From Halorubrum salinum (lineage in GTDB: Archaea > Halobacteriota > Halobacteria > Halobacteriales > Haloferacaceae): a stretch of DNA of 64,000 nucleotides. The notes beneath the pieces were generated by a model, which searched no databases, was not told the DNA's origin, and saw only the letters and a list, made by a program, of their open reading frames with translations. Below are positions 31,793 through 40,079 of the stretch, one piece after another; positions within the stretch are counted from its first letter, which is position 1; every line of letters begins with the position of its first letter. The stretch spans positions 310,001 to 374,000 of the forward strand of contig NZ_JANHDO010000001.1 in the NCBI RefSeq assembly GCF_024494575.1. The letters run 5' to 3'. The position numbers and the translations under genes are program-made.

Positions 31793-33460
31793 TCACCGGC
31801 CGTCTGCGTCGCCGTCGCGCCGGTCACCGACCTTCTCGTCGCCCCGATCCCCACCCTTCTCGTCGCGTCGGTCACCGACCTTTCCGTCGCGCCGGTCTCG
31901 CGCCCGCGCCGCCGGGTCGCGCTCGTCCGGGTCGCCGTGTCCGCCGCCGCCGGGCGTCCGGACCGAGACGGTCGTTCCGGCCGCGACGTCGATCGAGGCC
32001 TTCGCGGGCACGGGCTCGCCGTCGACGAGGTTCGTCCCCGTGGCTCCGTCCTCGCCGCCGTCGAGCCCAGCGGGGGCGGTCCGTCGCCGCTCCGTCAGCA
32101 GCGACACGGTTGCGTCGGTCTCGACGGTGACGGTCCGTTCGAGCCCCAGCCCGCCGCGGTGTCGGCCGTCGCCGCCGCTTCCCGGACGCAGCGCGTACCG
32201 TTCGACCCGGAGCGGGTACTCGGTCTCTAACGCCTCGACGGGCGTGTTGAGCGTGTTGGTCATCCCGACCTGCACGCCGTCCATACCGTCCCTGTCGGGG
32301 CGAGCGCCGAAGCCGCCGCCGATCGTCTCGTAGTAGGCGAACGACCCGGCGCGGTCGCCGACGATGAGGTTGTTCATCGTCCCCTGTCCGGCGGCCGGTA
32401 TCGCGTCCGGAACGGCCGCGGCCAGCGCCGCGAGCGTCACGTCCATGACGCGCTGGCTGGTCTCGACGTTGCCGCCGACGACCGCGGCCGGCGGGTCCGG
32501 GTCGAGGACGGACCCCTCGGGAACCGACACCGACACCGGCTCGTAACACCCGTGGTTCGGCGGGATGTCCGGATCGGTCACCGCGCGAACGACGAAGTAG
32601 ACCGCGCTCTTCGCGACGGACAGCGGCGCGTTGAGGTTGCCCGCGACCTGATCCGCGGTTCCGGCGAAGTCGACGTCGAGCGCGGTCCCGTCGACGGTGA
32701 CGGTCACCGCGATCGGCACCTCGTCGTCCGTCACCCCGTCGCCTTCGAGGACGTCTCGCGCGCGGTACGTCCCGTCCGGGAGCGCCGCGACCTCGGCTTC
32801 GACGCGCTCGCGGGAGTAGTCGATCACGGCGTCGAACGCGTCGAGAAGCGTCGGGCCGTGGTCGTCGAGCAGCTCGCCGACCCGCTCTTCGGCGCGGTCG
32901 TTCGCGGCGCGCTGCGCCCGGAGGTCGGCCGCGCGCTCGTCGGGCGTCCGGACGTTGGCGCGGATCAGGTCCCGGACCGCCTCGTTCGGCTCGCCGCCGT
33001 CGACGAGCCGGACCGCGGGCAGCCGTAATCCCTCCTCGTATATCTCCCGTGCGCCCGGAGGCATGCTTCCCGGCGCGCTGCCGCCCACGTCGGCGTGGTG
33101 CGCCCGCGACACCGCGAACCCGATCACCTCGCCGCGGGGTGCGATCGTCGAGACCAGCGTGATGTCCGGGAGGTGCGTCCCGCCGGAGAACGGGTCGTTG
33201 AGGACGAAGACGTCGCCCGGCTTCGGGTCCTTTTCGAGGACGGCGTCGACCGCGTCCGGCATCGCGCCGAGGTGGACCGGGATGTGTTCCGCCTGCGCGA
33301 CCATCTGCCCGGTCGCGTCGAAAAGCGCCGTCGAGCAGTCCTGCCGCTCCTTGATGTTCGGCGAGTGCGCGCCCCGGATGAGCACGTGGCCCATCTCGGT
33401 CGCGACGCCTTCCAGTTGGTTCCGGAGTATCTCGAGGGTCACCGGGTCGACGTCGCTCAC
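31793..33460 (-). CDS. hyuB: Hydantoinase B/oxoprolinase family protein
   Basis: A 555-residue HyuB-type subunit of an ATP-dependent hydantoinase/oxoprolinase-like amidohydrolase. It starts with a GTG (33460) overlapping the hyuA stop (GTGA), giving MSDVDPVTLEILRNQLEGVATEMG, the usual family N-terminus. Further blocks are HSPNIKERQDCSTALFD, GDVFVLNDPFSGGTHLPDI, RAHHADVGGSAPGSMPP, ANLNAPLSV-like GNLNAPLSVAKSA, GNVETSQRVMDV and IGGGFGARPDRDGMDG. The C-terminus carries an unusual charged tail (about residues 525-555) built of repeats such as KVGDRRDEKGGDRGDEK. The substrate cannot be assigned from sequence; 5-oxoproline and N-methylhydantoin are known for the family. Confidence 0.92.
   Translation of the reverse strand: MSDVDPVTLEILRNQLEGVATEMGHVLIRGAHSPNIKERQDCSTALFDATGQMVAQAEHIPVHLGAMPDAVDAVLEKDPKPGDVFVLNDPFSGGTHLPDITLVSTIAPRGEVIGFAVSRAHHADVGGSAPGSMPPGAREIYEEGLRLPAVRLVDGGEPNEAVRDLIRANVRTPDERAADLRAQRAANDRAEERVGELLDDHGPTLLDAFDAVIDYSRERVEAEVAALPDGTYRARDVLEGDGVTDDEVPIAVTVTVDGTALDVDFAGTADQVAGNLNAPLSVAKSAVYFVVRAVTDPDIPPNHGCYEPVSVSVPEGSVLDPDPPAAVVGGNVETSQRVMDVTLAALAAAVPDAIPAAGQGTMNNLIVGDRAGSFAYYETIGGGFGARPDRDGMDGVQVGMTNTLNTPVEALETEYPLRVERYALRPGSGGDGRHRGGLGLERTVTVETDATVSLLTERRRTAPAGLDGGEDGATGTNLVDGEPVPAKASIDVAAGTTVSVRTPGGGGHGDPDERDPAARARDRRDGKVGDRRDEKGGDRGDEKVGDRRDGDADGR
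31800..31893 (-). repeat. Short tandem repeat coding the HyuB tail
   Basis: Imperfect units of about 24-30 nt encode GDRRDEK-like blocks (RRDGKVGDRRDEK, GGDRGDEKVGDRRDG). The array begins at the 3' end of hyuB and looks like a repeat expansion that extended the reading frame. Confidence 0.55.
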
Positions 33461-35514
33461 GCGTCGCTCACCTCCGCGATCAGCGCGCCGTCCCCGCGCA
33501 CCGCCACGTCCCACCCCGGCGGGACCACGACCGTGCTCTCGTCGCCCTCGACGACCGCGGGCCCCTCGATCGGCGACCGGGACGCGGCCGACGACCCGCC
33601 TCCGCCCCGCGGCGACAGCCGACCCCGGTCGTACACCGGCGTCTCGCGGACCTCGCCCTCGAACGCCGCCTCGCGAGCGCCGGTCAGCGGGTCGCCGTCG
33701 GCCGCGTACGCGACCGGCGGCGCGTCCCGCGCGACCGCGGCCGTCACCCGGCAGTTCACCAGCTCGACCGGCTCGTCGGCGCGGTAGCCGTACGCGGACT
33801 CGTGAGCCGTCGCGAACCGCTCGCGGACGGCCTCGCCGTCGAACGGCGGCTCGACGTCCACGGTGAGCTCGAAGCTCTGACCGGCGTACCTGAGGTCCGC
33901 GGCGTGACGCAGGCTCGCCGCGTCGCGGTCGCTGACCTCCGCGAGCACCTCCGCGCTCAGGTCCTCGTACACGGCGTCGACGTCTGCGGGATCGGCTTCG
34001 GCGAGCGGGCGCTGATACGTCCGAACCGCGTCGCGCTTCTCGTCTGCGGCGAGCAGGCCGTACGCCGACAAGACGCCCGACGCGCGCGGGATCACGACCC
34101 GCCCGACGTCGAGGTCGTCCGCGATCGCGAGCGCGTGCATCGGTCCCGCACCGCCGAACGCGACGAGGTCGAACGCCCGCGGATCGTGTCCCCGCTCGAC
34201 GGTCACGGAGCGGATCGCCCGGGTCATGTTCGCGGTGGCGACGCGATAGACCCCGCGAGCGGCGGCCGACGGGCCGGCCAGTCCCGCCTCGTCGGCGAGG
34301 GCCGAGAGCGCGTCGCGGGCGGCGTCCGCGTCGAGCGACAGTTCGCCGCCGAGGCTGGCGTCCTCCCCGATGTAGCCCAACACGAGGTTCGCGTCGGTGA
34401 CGGTCGGCTCCGTTCCCCCGTTTCCGTAGCAGGCGGGACCGGGGTCGCTCCCGGCCGAGCGCGGGCCGATGCGGAGCGCTCCGCCGGCGTCGACCCACGC
34501 GATCGACCCCCCGCCGGCCCCGACGGTCTCGACGTCGACCATCGGCGTCCCGATCGGTCGGTCGGCGATCGACCCCGCCGTCGTCCGCTCGACGTCGCCG
34601 TCGCGGACGAGACTCACGTCGCTCGACGTGCCGCCCATGTCGAGGGTGACGAGCCCCGCGCGCTCGTCGGCTCGGCCCGGCCCGCCCCCGTCGCGCTCGC
34701 CGGCCGCCATCGCGCTCGCGCCGACGACGCCCGCCGCGGGTCCCGAGAGCACGGTCGTGACCGCGTTCCGCCTGACGGTTTCGGCGTCCGTGATCCCGCC
34801 GTTCGCCTGCATGATCCGCGGCCGCGGCAGGCCGAGCGCTTTCGCGCGCTCCGTGAGCCGGCCGACGTAGCGGTCGATCGCCGGCCGCACGTACGCGTCG
34901 ACGACCGTCGTCGAGGTCCGCTCGTACTCGCGGAACTCGGCGAGCACCTCGTGTGAGGCCGACACGGGCACGTCGAGTGCCGATCGGAGAACCTCCGCGA
35001 CCCGCCGCTCGTTCTCGGGGTGCGCGTACGCGTGCAGCAGCGAGACGGCGACCGACTCGGCGTCGGTCTCGCGTATCTCCGCGGCGAGCGCGCGAACCTC
35101 GTCGCCGTCGACCGGCCGCTCGACCCCGTCCGCCGTCGCCCGCTCGTCCACCTCGAACCGGCGACGTCTGGGAACGAGCGGCGTCGGCTTCTCGGCGTCG
35201 AGGTCGTACAGCGACGGCCGGTCCTGCCGACCGATCTCCAGGACGTCCCTGAACCCCTCCGTGGTGACGAGCGCCGTCCGCGCGCCGTCGCCTTCGAGGA
35301 GCGCGTTGACGGAGACGGTCATCGCGTGCGAGAACTCCCCTACGCTCTCCGGGTCGACGCCCGCCTCCGCGCAGGCCGTCCGTATCCCGGCGATCACGCC
35401 CTCGCTCTGGTCCGCGGTGGTCGGGACCTTCGCGGTGACGAGTCCGCCGTCGAGCGACAGCGCCACGTCCGTGAACGTCCCCCCGACGTCGACGCCGATC
35501 CGCCGCGTCCCCAC
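33457..35514 (-). CDS. hyuA: Hydantoinase A/oxoprolinase family protein
   Basis: A 685-residue HyuA-type subunit with an acetate/sugar kinase-like ATPase fold. The N-terminus RRIGVDVGGTFTDVAL carries the phosphate-binding loop. Further blocks are HAMTVSVNALLEGDGARTALVTTEGFRDVLEIGRQDRP, SLLHAYAHPENERRV, VLAEFREYERTSTTVVDAYVRP, the ATPase blocks LDMGGTSSDVSLV and VGAGGGSIAWVDAGGALRIGPRSAG, and FGGAGPMHALAIADDL. The start is a GTG at 35514 directly after an in-frame TAG; the conserved motif begins five residues later, so no later start is plausible. It overlaps hyuB by 4 nt. A 43-codon ORF with its own TATA box ends at the base before this start. Confidence 0.92.
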   Translation of the reverse strand: MGTRRIGVDVGGTFTDVALSLDGGLVTAKVPTTADQSEGVIAGIRTACAEAGVDPESVGEFSHAMTVSVNALLEGDGARTALVTTEGFRDVLEIGRQDRPSLYDLDAEKPTPLVPRRRRFEVDERATADGVERPVDGDEVRALAAEIRETDAESVAVSLLHAYAHPENERRVAEVLRSALDVPVSASHEVLAEFREYERTSTTVVDAYVRPAIDRYVGRLTERAKALGLPRPRIMQANGGITDAETVRRNAVTTVLSGPAAGVVGASAMAAGERDGGGPGRADERAGLVTLDMGGTSSDVSLVRDGDVERTTAGSIADRPIGTPMVDVETVGAGGGSIAWVDAGGALRIGPRSAGSDPGPACYGNGGTEPTVTDANLVLGYIGEDASLGGELSLDADAARDALSALADEAGLAGPSAAARGVYRVATANMTRAIRSVTVERGHDPRAFDLVAFGGAGPMHALAIADDLDVGRVVIPRASGVLSAYGLLAADEKRDAVRTYQRPLAEADPADVDAVYEDLSAEVLAEVSDRDAASLRHAADLRYAGQSFELTVDVEPPFDGEAVRERFATAHESAYGYRADEPVELVNCRVTAAVARDAPPVAYAADGDPLTGAREAAFEGEVRETPVYDRGRLSPRGGGGSSAASRSPIEGPAVVEGDESTVVVPPGWDVAVRGDGALIAEVSDA

Positions 35515-35646
35515 CTAGATCACCTCGGCTCCGTCGGACGACGGGAACTGCACCGTCCGCTCGCGTCTCCTCTCACGCCGGTCGGTTCGTCTCGTGTGCC
35601 CGACCGGTGCGTCCTCGCCGAGGGAGGCCGTCCGCGCGAGTGTCAT
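35515..35646 (-). CDS. Possible 43-codon leader ORF before hyuA
   Basis: The ATG at 35646 opens a 43-residue reading frame (MTLARTASLGEDAPVGHTRR at the start, an Arg/Glu-rich middle, ending PSSDGAEVI). Its TAG at 35515-35517 directly precedes, in the same frame, the GTG of hyuA. A TTTAAG box at 35671-35676 lies 28 nt upstream of this ATG, the standard leaderless spacing, whereas no TATA box is positioned for hyuA itself. It may be translated as a leader or simply be the 5' untranslated region. No homologue is recognised. Confidence 0.4.
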   Translation of the reverse strand: MTLARTASLGEDAPVGHTRRTDRRERRRERTVQFPSSDGAEVI

Positions 35647-35670
35647 GGCCGTGTTCGTCGCCGGGTGAAC

Positions 35671-35676
35671 TTAAAT
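35671..35676 (-). promoter_or_regulatory. TATA box of the hyuAB transcript
   Basis: GATTTAAGTTC on the minus strand, 28 nt upstream of the ATG at 35646 and about 160 nt upstream of hyuA. Confidence 0.5.
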
Positions 35677-35734
35677 CGGCGTCTCGGTCTACGGCTCCCA
35701 CACTCACCGTGCCGCTCTCGCACCTTTCGGTCGA

Positions 35735-35740
35735 TTTAAC
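35735..35740 (+). promoter_or_regulatory. TATA box of PAS kinase gene
   Basis: GATTTAAC, 28 nt upstream of the ATG at 35765. Confidence 0.5.
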
Positions 35741-35764
35741 ACACCACCTCGGGTATGGTCGGTA

Positions 35765-37168
35765 ATGGCCTCTGAGGACGGCTCAGCCACGGATCTGCGG
35801 GCGTTCCGCGAGGCGGTCGAAAGCGCAGGTCACTCGATGTACTGGACGGACCTGAACGGCCGGATCGAGTACGTCAACCCGGCGTTCGAAGACCAGACCG
35901 GCTACCCCGCCGACGAAGCCGTGGGAAGCAACGCGAACATCCTCCAGTCCGGGGCTCACGACGACCTGTTTTACGAGCGGCTCTGGGACACCATCCTCGG
36001 CGGCGACGTCTGGGAGGGAGAGATTATCAACGAGCGGCGGTCCGGCGAGCGGTACGTCGCCGCACAGACGATCTCGCCGGTCACGGACGAGTCGGGGGCG
36101 ATCACGCGGTTCGTCGCCGTCAACGAGGACATCACCGAACTGCGGAATTATCAAGAGCAGCTCGAACGCGAGCGCGACCGCTTCGCCGCCCTGCTCGACG
36201 CCGTGCCCGTCCCGCTCGTGCTCGCGGCGTTCGACGGCGACGATCCGGTGGTCAAACAGACGAACGACGCGTTCCGCGAGACGTTCGGCTTCTCCGGCCG
36301 CGAACTCGGCGGCTCGTCGCTCGACAAGTTCATCGTCGACGACGAGACGTCACGGGAGGCGAGCGAGATAAACGCGCAGGTGCGAGACGGCGACCGGGTC
36401 GACAGGGAAGTGACGCGGCAGACCGCGGCCGGCGACAGCCGAGAGTTCCTGTTGACCGCCACGCCCCTCGTCTGGGGCGACGAGACCGACGTCTTGGCGA
36501 CGTACATCGACATCACGGACCGGAACGAGGCCCGTCGGAAGCTGGAGCGGCAGACGGAGGAGCTCGAAGACTTCGCCAACGTCGTCAGCCACGACCTCAG
36601 AAGCCCGCTGAACGTCGCGTCCGGCCACCTCGACCTCCTCGCGGCGGAGTGTGACAGCCCCCACGTCGACACGATCCGGAACGCGCACACGCGGATGCAA
36701 GAGCTGATCGAGAACATCCTCATGCTCGCGAAGCAGGGCCGGTCGGTCGACGAGACGGAGCCGGTCGAGTTGGACGCCTGCGCCTCTCGAAGCTGGGAGA
36801 CCATCGACACGGGAGACGCCACGCTCGCTATCGCGACCGCGAAGGCGATCGACGCCGACGAGAGCCGGCTCCGACAGTTGTTCGGGAACCTCGTTCGGAA
36901 CGCGATAGAACACGGGGGCGACGGCGTGACGGTCACCGTCGGCGACCTCGACGACGGCTTCTACGTCGCCGACGACGGCCCCGGTATCCCCGAGGGCGAG
37001 CGCTCGCAGGTGTTCGAAGCCGGACACACGAGCACGGACGACGGCACGGGGTTCGGACTCTCGATCGTTCAGGAGATAGTCGACGCGCACGGCTGGGAGG
37101 TCACCGTCACCGAGAGCGCCGACGGCGGTGCGAGATTCGAGATCACCGACGTTTCGACCGCCTCGTAG
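35765..37168 (+). CDS. PAS-PAS sensor histidine kinase
   Basis: A 467-residue soluble histidine kinase. The first PAS domain (about residues 10-125) has GHSMYWTDLNGRIEYVNPAFEDQTGY and a PAC tail VTDESGAITRFVAVNEDITE. A second PAS domain (about 135-255) has VVKQTNDAFRETFGFSGREL. The HisKA segment has His276 in VVSHDLRSPLNVASGHLDLL. The HATPase domain has FGNLVRNAIEHGG, DDGPGIPEGER and GTGFGLSIVQEIVDAHGW. No membrane helix and no receiver domain are present, and no response regulator is adjacent. The first PAS, with NPAF-x-x-x-T-G-Y, is of the type that can bind FAD or heme, which I cannot decide. It precedes the taxis operon tail-to-tail. Confidence 0.9.
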   Translation: MASEDGSATDLRAFREAVESAGHSMYWTDLNGRIEYVNPAFEDQTGYPADEAVGSNANILQSGAHDDLFYERLWDTILGGDVWEGEIINERRSGERYVAAQTISPVTDESGAITRFVAVNEDITELRNYQEQLERERDRFAALLDAVPVPLVLAAFDGDDPVVKQTNDAFRETFGFSGRELGGSSLDKFIVDDETSREASEINAQVRDGDRVDREVTRQTAAGDSREFLLTATPLVWGDETDVLATYIDITDRNEARRKLERQTEELEDFANVVSHDLRSPLNVASGHLDLLAAECDSPHVDTIRNAHTRMQELIENILMLAKQGRSVDETEPVELDACASRSWETIDTGDATLAIATAKAIDADESRLRQLFGNLVRNAIEHGGDGVTVTVGDLDDGFYVADDGPGIPEGERSQVFEAGHTSTDDGTGFGLSIVQEIVDAHGWEVTVTESADGGARFEITDVSTAS

Positions 37169-37200
37169 TCACCGGCGCGTCGCTCGCCTCTTAACGGCGG

Positions 37201-38067
37201 TCACTGCTCGTTCATCGCCTCGCTGGCGATGTTGCGTCCGCGGGAGTTGAGCGCGACCTCGCGGCGCACCCGCACCTCCTCGACCACCTCCAGGTCGACG
37301 AGCCGCTCGAACGTCTCCTCGACGTCGTCGACGTCCATCCCCAGAAACGACGGGATCTCGAACGGTGAAACGCCGGAATACAGCGCCATCAGCACCTCTC
37401 GGTCCCGACTGGACAGGTCGACGTTCGTCGAGCTTCGCTCCTCTCCCTTGTGGAGCCACGCCTCGACGAAGCGCATCCGGTTCGGGTCGCCCGCGATGTG
37501 CGTCTCGATGCTCGTCCCCTCGTCGTCGGTGTGCGACACCTCGATGACGGGCTTTTTCTCGCCGTTGACGGTACGTTTGGCGGCGTCGAGCCCGCTGATG
37601 TCGTCGAGGTCGAACTTCACGAACGCGCCGCCTTCCAGCGCCGCGTTGAGCCCGTTCTCGTCGATCTTCACCCGGGCCTGTTCCCACTTCGAGTCCTGCA
37701 CGACGCCGCCCTCGATCGCCGGGTGTTTCGCCATCACCGTCCGCTGGTCGAGAAGCGCCCGGTAGACGTCGCGCTCGAACTCCTCGTGTTCGCTCGCCGC
37801 GACGAGCAACACCTGATCGCCCAGATCGAAGCTCACGTAGTTCGACACGCGCGCGACCGACTGGTTCGCGTCGTGTCGGCCGCCGAGCCCGCGGAGGTCG
37901 GAGAGCGGGATCGTCCGCTTTCCGTCGTTGCCGGCCAAGATCAGCCGTCGGTTGGAGAGGAGTATCCGCCCCGCCGTCCACGAGACGTCGTTCATCTTGC
38001 GACCGTCGCGGACGGCCACCGCGAACCGCCCCTGCGTGTCCGTGACCTTGTACTCGCCGTCGGACAT
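37201..38067 (-). CDS. cheF: Taxis protein CheF
   Basis: A 288-residue archaeal CheF (DUF439) protein. In Halobacterium such proteins link the Che system, through CheY and CheD/CheC partners, to the archaellum motor. Visible features are EYKVTDTQGRFAVAVRDGRKMNDVSWTAGRILLSNRRLIL, a PH-like beta-rich half with GGAFVKFDLDDISGLDAAKR, and a C-terminal winged-helix region LSSRDREVLMALYSGVSPFEIPSFLGMDVDDVEETFERLVDLEVVEEV. It is the last gene of the cheB-cheA-cheR-HEAT-cheF operon, and its ATG follows the HEAT stop with zero spacing. Confidence 0.9.
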   Translation of the reverse strand: MSDGEYKVTDTQGRFAVAVRDGRKMNDVSWTAGRILLSNRRLILAGNDGKRTIPLSDLRGLGGRHDANQSVARVSNYVSFDLGDQVLLVAASEHEEFERDVYRALLDQRTVMAKHPAIEGGVVQDSKWEQARVKIDENGLNAALEGGAFVKFDLDDISGLDAAKRTVNGEKKPVIEVSHTDDEGTSIETHIAGDPNRMRFVEAWLHKGEERSSTNVDLSSRDREVLMALYSGVSPFEIPSFLGMDVDDVEETFERLVDLEVVEEVRVRREVALNSRGRNIASEAMNEQ

Positions 38068-39276
38068 CTACGGACCCCCCGCCCGGAGCTTCGAGACCGC
38101 GGAGAACACCCGCTTTCTGACCGCGGAGCTCTCGTCGTCGGTGAGGTCTTCGAGCCGGTTCAGCGTCTCCTGTCCGCCCACCTGCCCCAGCACGAACACC
38201 GCCTTCGCACGGGCGTCTTCGGGGTGTTCGGTCCCGATCCGGTCGAGAAGCCGGTCCTCGACTATCGGCCCGCCGAGGTTCTTGAGGCTCGTGGCCGCGA
38301 ACTGCGCGGTCTGTGCGTCGTCGTCCGCGAGCGCCTCCGCGAGCGCCTCGACCGCGAGTTCGGTTTCCGGCTCCGCGACCCGGCCGAGGATCCACGCGGC
38401 GTTCCGCCGCTGTCGGCTCTGCTGGCCGTCAGTCAAGATCTCGACTAACGGCTCGACCACGGTCTCGTCGTCGGCCGACTTCAGCTCGGAGACGACGCGG
38501 TCCCGGACCGCGTGGCTCTGTTGGGTCGGGACGTTCGAGAGCAGCTCGATTATCGAGTACACCGCGGCGTTGCGCACGACCGCGCTCTCGTCGCCGAGCG
38601 CCCGCGCGAGGGGTTCGACCGGCTCGGGGTTGTTCGCCTTGCCGAGCGCGCCGGCCGCGATCCGCCGAAGCGACTCGTCGGGCTCGTCGAGCAGGTCTAA
38701 AAGCGCCGCGAGCGCCTGGTCCGTGCCGATGCTCCCCAGCGCGTTCGCCGCGGCTCGCCTGACGCGGGGCTCGTCGTCGAGCCGCGCGGTGAGGCCGGGA
38801 ACGGCGCGCGGGTCCGCGAACGTCCCGCAGGCCTGCGCGGCTCGGAGCCTGACGCGAGGGTCGTCGTCGTCGAGCGCGTCGACGAGGTGCGAGAGGCCGC
38901 TCGCGTCGTCGAGTCGACCGAGCGCGTTCGCCGCGGCCATCCGCAGTTCCGGGCGGTCCGCCCGCAGCGCGCGGGCGAACTTCCGCGCGGTCACCCACTC
39001 GGCCTCGGACCCCGTCGTCCCGGTGAGCTCCGAGAGCAGCTGTTCGAGCGCTCCGTCGCCGAGCGCGTCGAGCGCGTCGACCGCGGCACCGCGGACCTCC
39101 CCGTCCTCGTCGTCGGTCGCCGCGCGGAGCAGGACGTCGACGGTCGCCTGCTCTGTCCCGTCGCCGACCTCGCCGAGGAACTCGGCCGCACGCCGCCGCA
39201 CCGCGGCGCTGTCGCTGCCCATCGCGTCCCTGAGCCGCTCGACGTTTCCGTCCCGCGCGTGCTGGTACAGTGACAT
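38068..39276 (-). CDS. HEAT-repeat taxis protein
   Basis: A 402-residue alpha-solenoid of about eleven PBS-type HEAT repeats, each ~31 residues with the pattern DD(D/E)xxVRxxAAxALGxxG, such as SAAVRRRAAEFLGEVGD, DPRVRLRAAQACGTFAD and EPRVRRAAANALGSIGT. In Halobacterium a HEAT-repeat protein (OE2401F) encoded beside CheF interacts with the taxis proteins and archaellum components; gene order here suggests this is its counterpart. The start at 39276 overlaps the cheR stop (TGATG). The longer open frame upstream of this ATG opposes cheR codons and is rejected. It probably acts as a protein-binding scaffold, an inference. Confidence 0.85.
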   Translation of the reverse strand: MSLYQHARDGNVERLRDAMGSDSAAVRRRAAEFLGEVGDGTEQATVDVLLRAATDDEDGEVRGAAVDALDALGDGALEQLLSELTGTTGSEAEWVTARKFARALRADRPELRMAAANALGRLDDASGLSHLVDALDDDDPRVRLRAAQACGTFADPRAVPGLTARLDDEPRVRRAAANALGSIGTDQALAALLDLLDEPDESLRRIAAGALGKANNPEPVEPLARALGDESAVVRNAAVYSIIELLSNVPTQQSHAVRDRVVSELKSADDETVVEPLVEILTDGQQSRQRRNAAWILGRVAEPETELAVEALAEALADDDAQTAQFAATSLKNLGGPIVEDRLLDRIGTEHPEDARAKAVFVLGQVGGQETLNRLEDLTDDESSAVRKRVFSAVSKLRAGGP

Positions 39277-40079
39277 CAGACCCTCTCGAACACCCGCCGT
39301 CGCTTGTCGATCGGTTCGTACCGGTCCGACCGGTCCGGCGGGACGCTCTCGGTCATTCCGAGAACGAGGACGCCGTCGTCCGCGAGCGACGCTTCGAGCG
39401 TGTCGAACAGCGCGCCCTTGTGGTCGACGTCGATGTAGATCAGCAGGTTGCGACACAACACCACGTCGAACGGGTCGCGCGCCCCGTCGCGGATCAGGTC
39501 GTGCGTCTCGAAGTCGACGAGTCGGCGGACGGCGGGCTTGACCTGAAAGGCGTCCCCGTCCTGTTCGACGTACCGGTCGGGGTCAGAGAGCGGTTCGAGC
39601 TCCGCCGCGATGTCAGTCGTCCTCGTGGTGTGGTAGGTGCCGCCACGGGCGTTGTCGAGCGCCTCTTCGCTGATGTCGGAGCCGAGCACCTCGACGCGCG
39701 ACTCGTCGATCTCGCGGTCGTCACACGCCAGCATCGCGATCGAGTACGCCTCGCGTCCGTCCGCCGACGGGGCGGACCAGACCCGGACGCGCCGCTTCTC
39801 GTCCGTCTTCTCGCGGAGCACCTCGCGGAGCACGTCCCACATCTCGGGGTTCCGGAAGAACTCGGTCACGTTGATCGTGAGCGCGTCCATCAGCGCCTGT
39901 CTCTCCTCGTCGTCGTCGCGGAGCAGCCTCTCGTACTCCGCGTGCGACTCGGTGTCGCGGCGGCGCATCCGCGCCGTGATCCGCCGGTCGAGGTACGACT
40001 CGTTGTAGTAGCCGGGCTCGAACGGCACCGTGTCGTCGATCTGCCGCAACACGCCCTCGAAGGGGGTTTCACTGCTCAT
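39276..40079 (-). CDS. cheR: Chemotaxis methyltransferase CheR
   Basis: A 267-residue glutamate O-methyltransferase that methylates transducer proteins with SAM. The N-terminal helical domain (about residues 1-70) contains FEPGYYNESYLDRRITARMRRRDTESHAEY. The catalytic domain has FFRNPEMWDVLREVLRE, the SAM-binding VWSAPSADGREAYSIAMLA (about 100-118), VLGSDISEEALDNARGGTYH, VLCRNLLIYID (about 208-218) and ADDGVLVLGMTES. The SAM loop reads WSAPSADGREAYS where bacterial enzymes have a Cys-Ser-Thr-Gly-Glu-Glu-Pro form. It overlaps cheA upstream (ATGA) and the HEAT gene downstream. Confidence 0.93.
   Translation of the reverse strand: MSSETPFEGVLRQIDDTVPFEPGYYNESYLDRRITARMRRRDTESHAEYERLLRDDDEERQALMDALTINVTEFFRNPEMWDVLREVLREKTDEKRRVRVWSAPSADGREAYSIAMLACDDREIDESRVEVLGSDISEEALDNARGGTYHTTRTTDIAAELEPLSDPDRYVEQDGDAFQVKPAVRRLVDFETHDLIRDGARDPFDVVLCRNLLIYIDVDHKGALFDTLEASLADDGVLVLGMTESVPPDRSDRYEPIDKRRRVFERV

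Noticed and set aside
31793-34498. A single 901-codon frame covering hyuB and part of hyuA
   Set aside because: The upstream part is antisense-like Arg-rich shadow sequence; the GTG at 33460 overlaps the hyuA stop and begins the family N-terminus.
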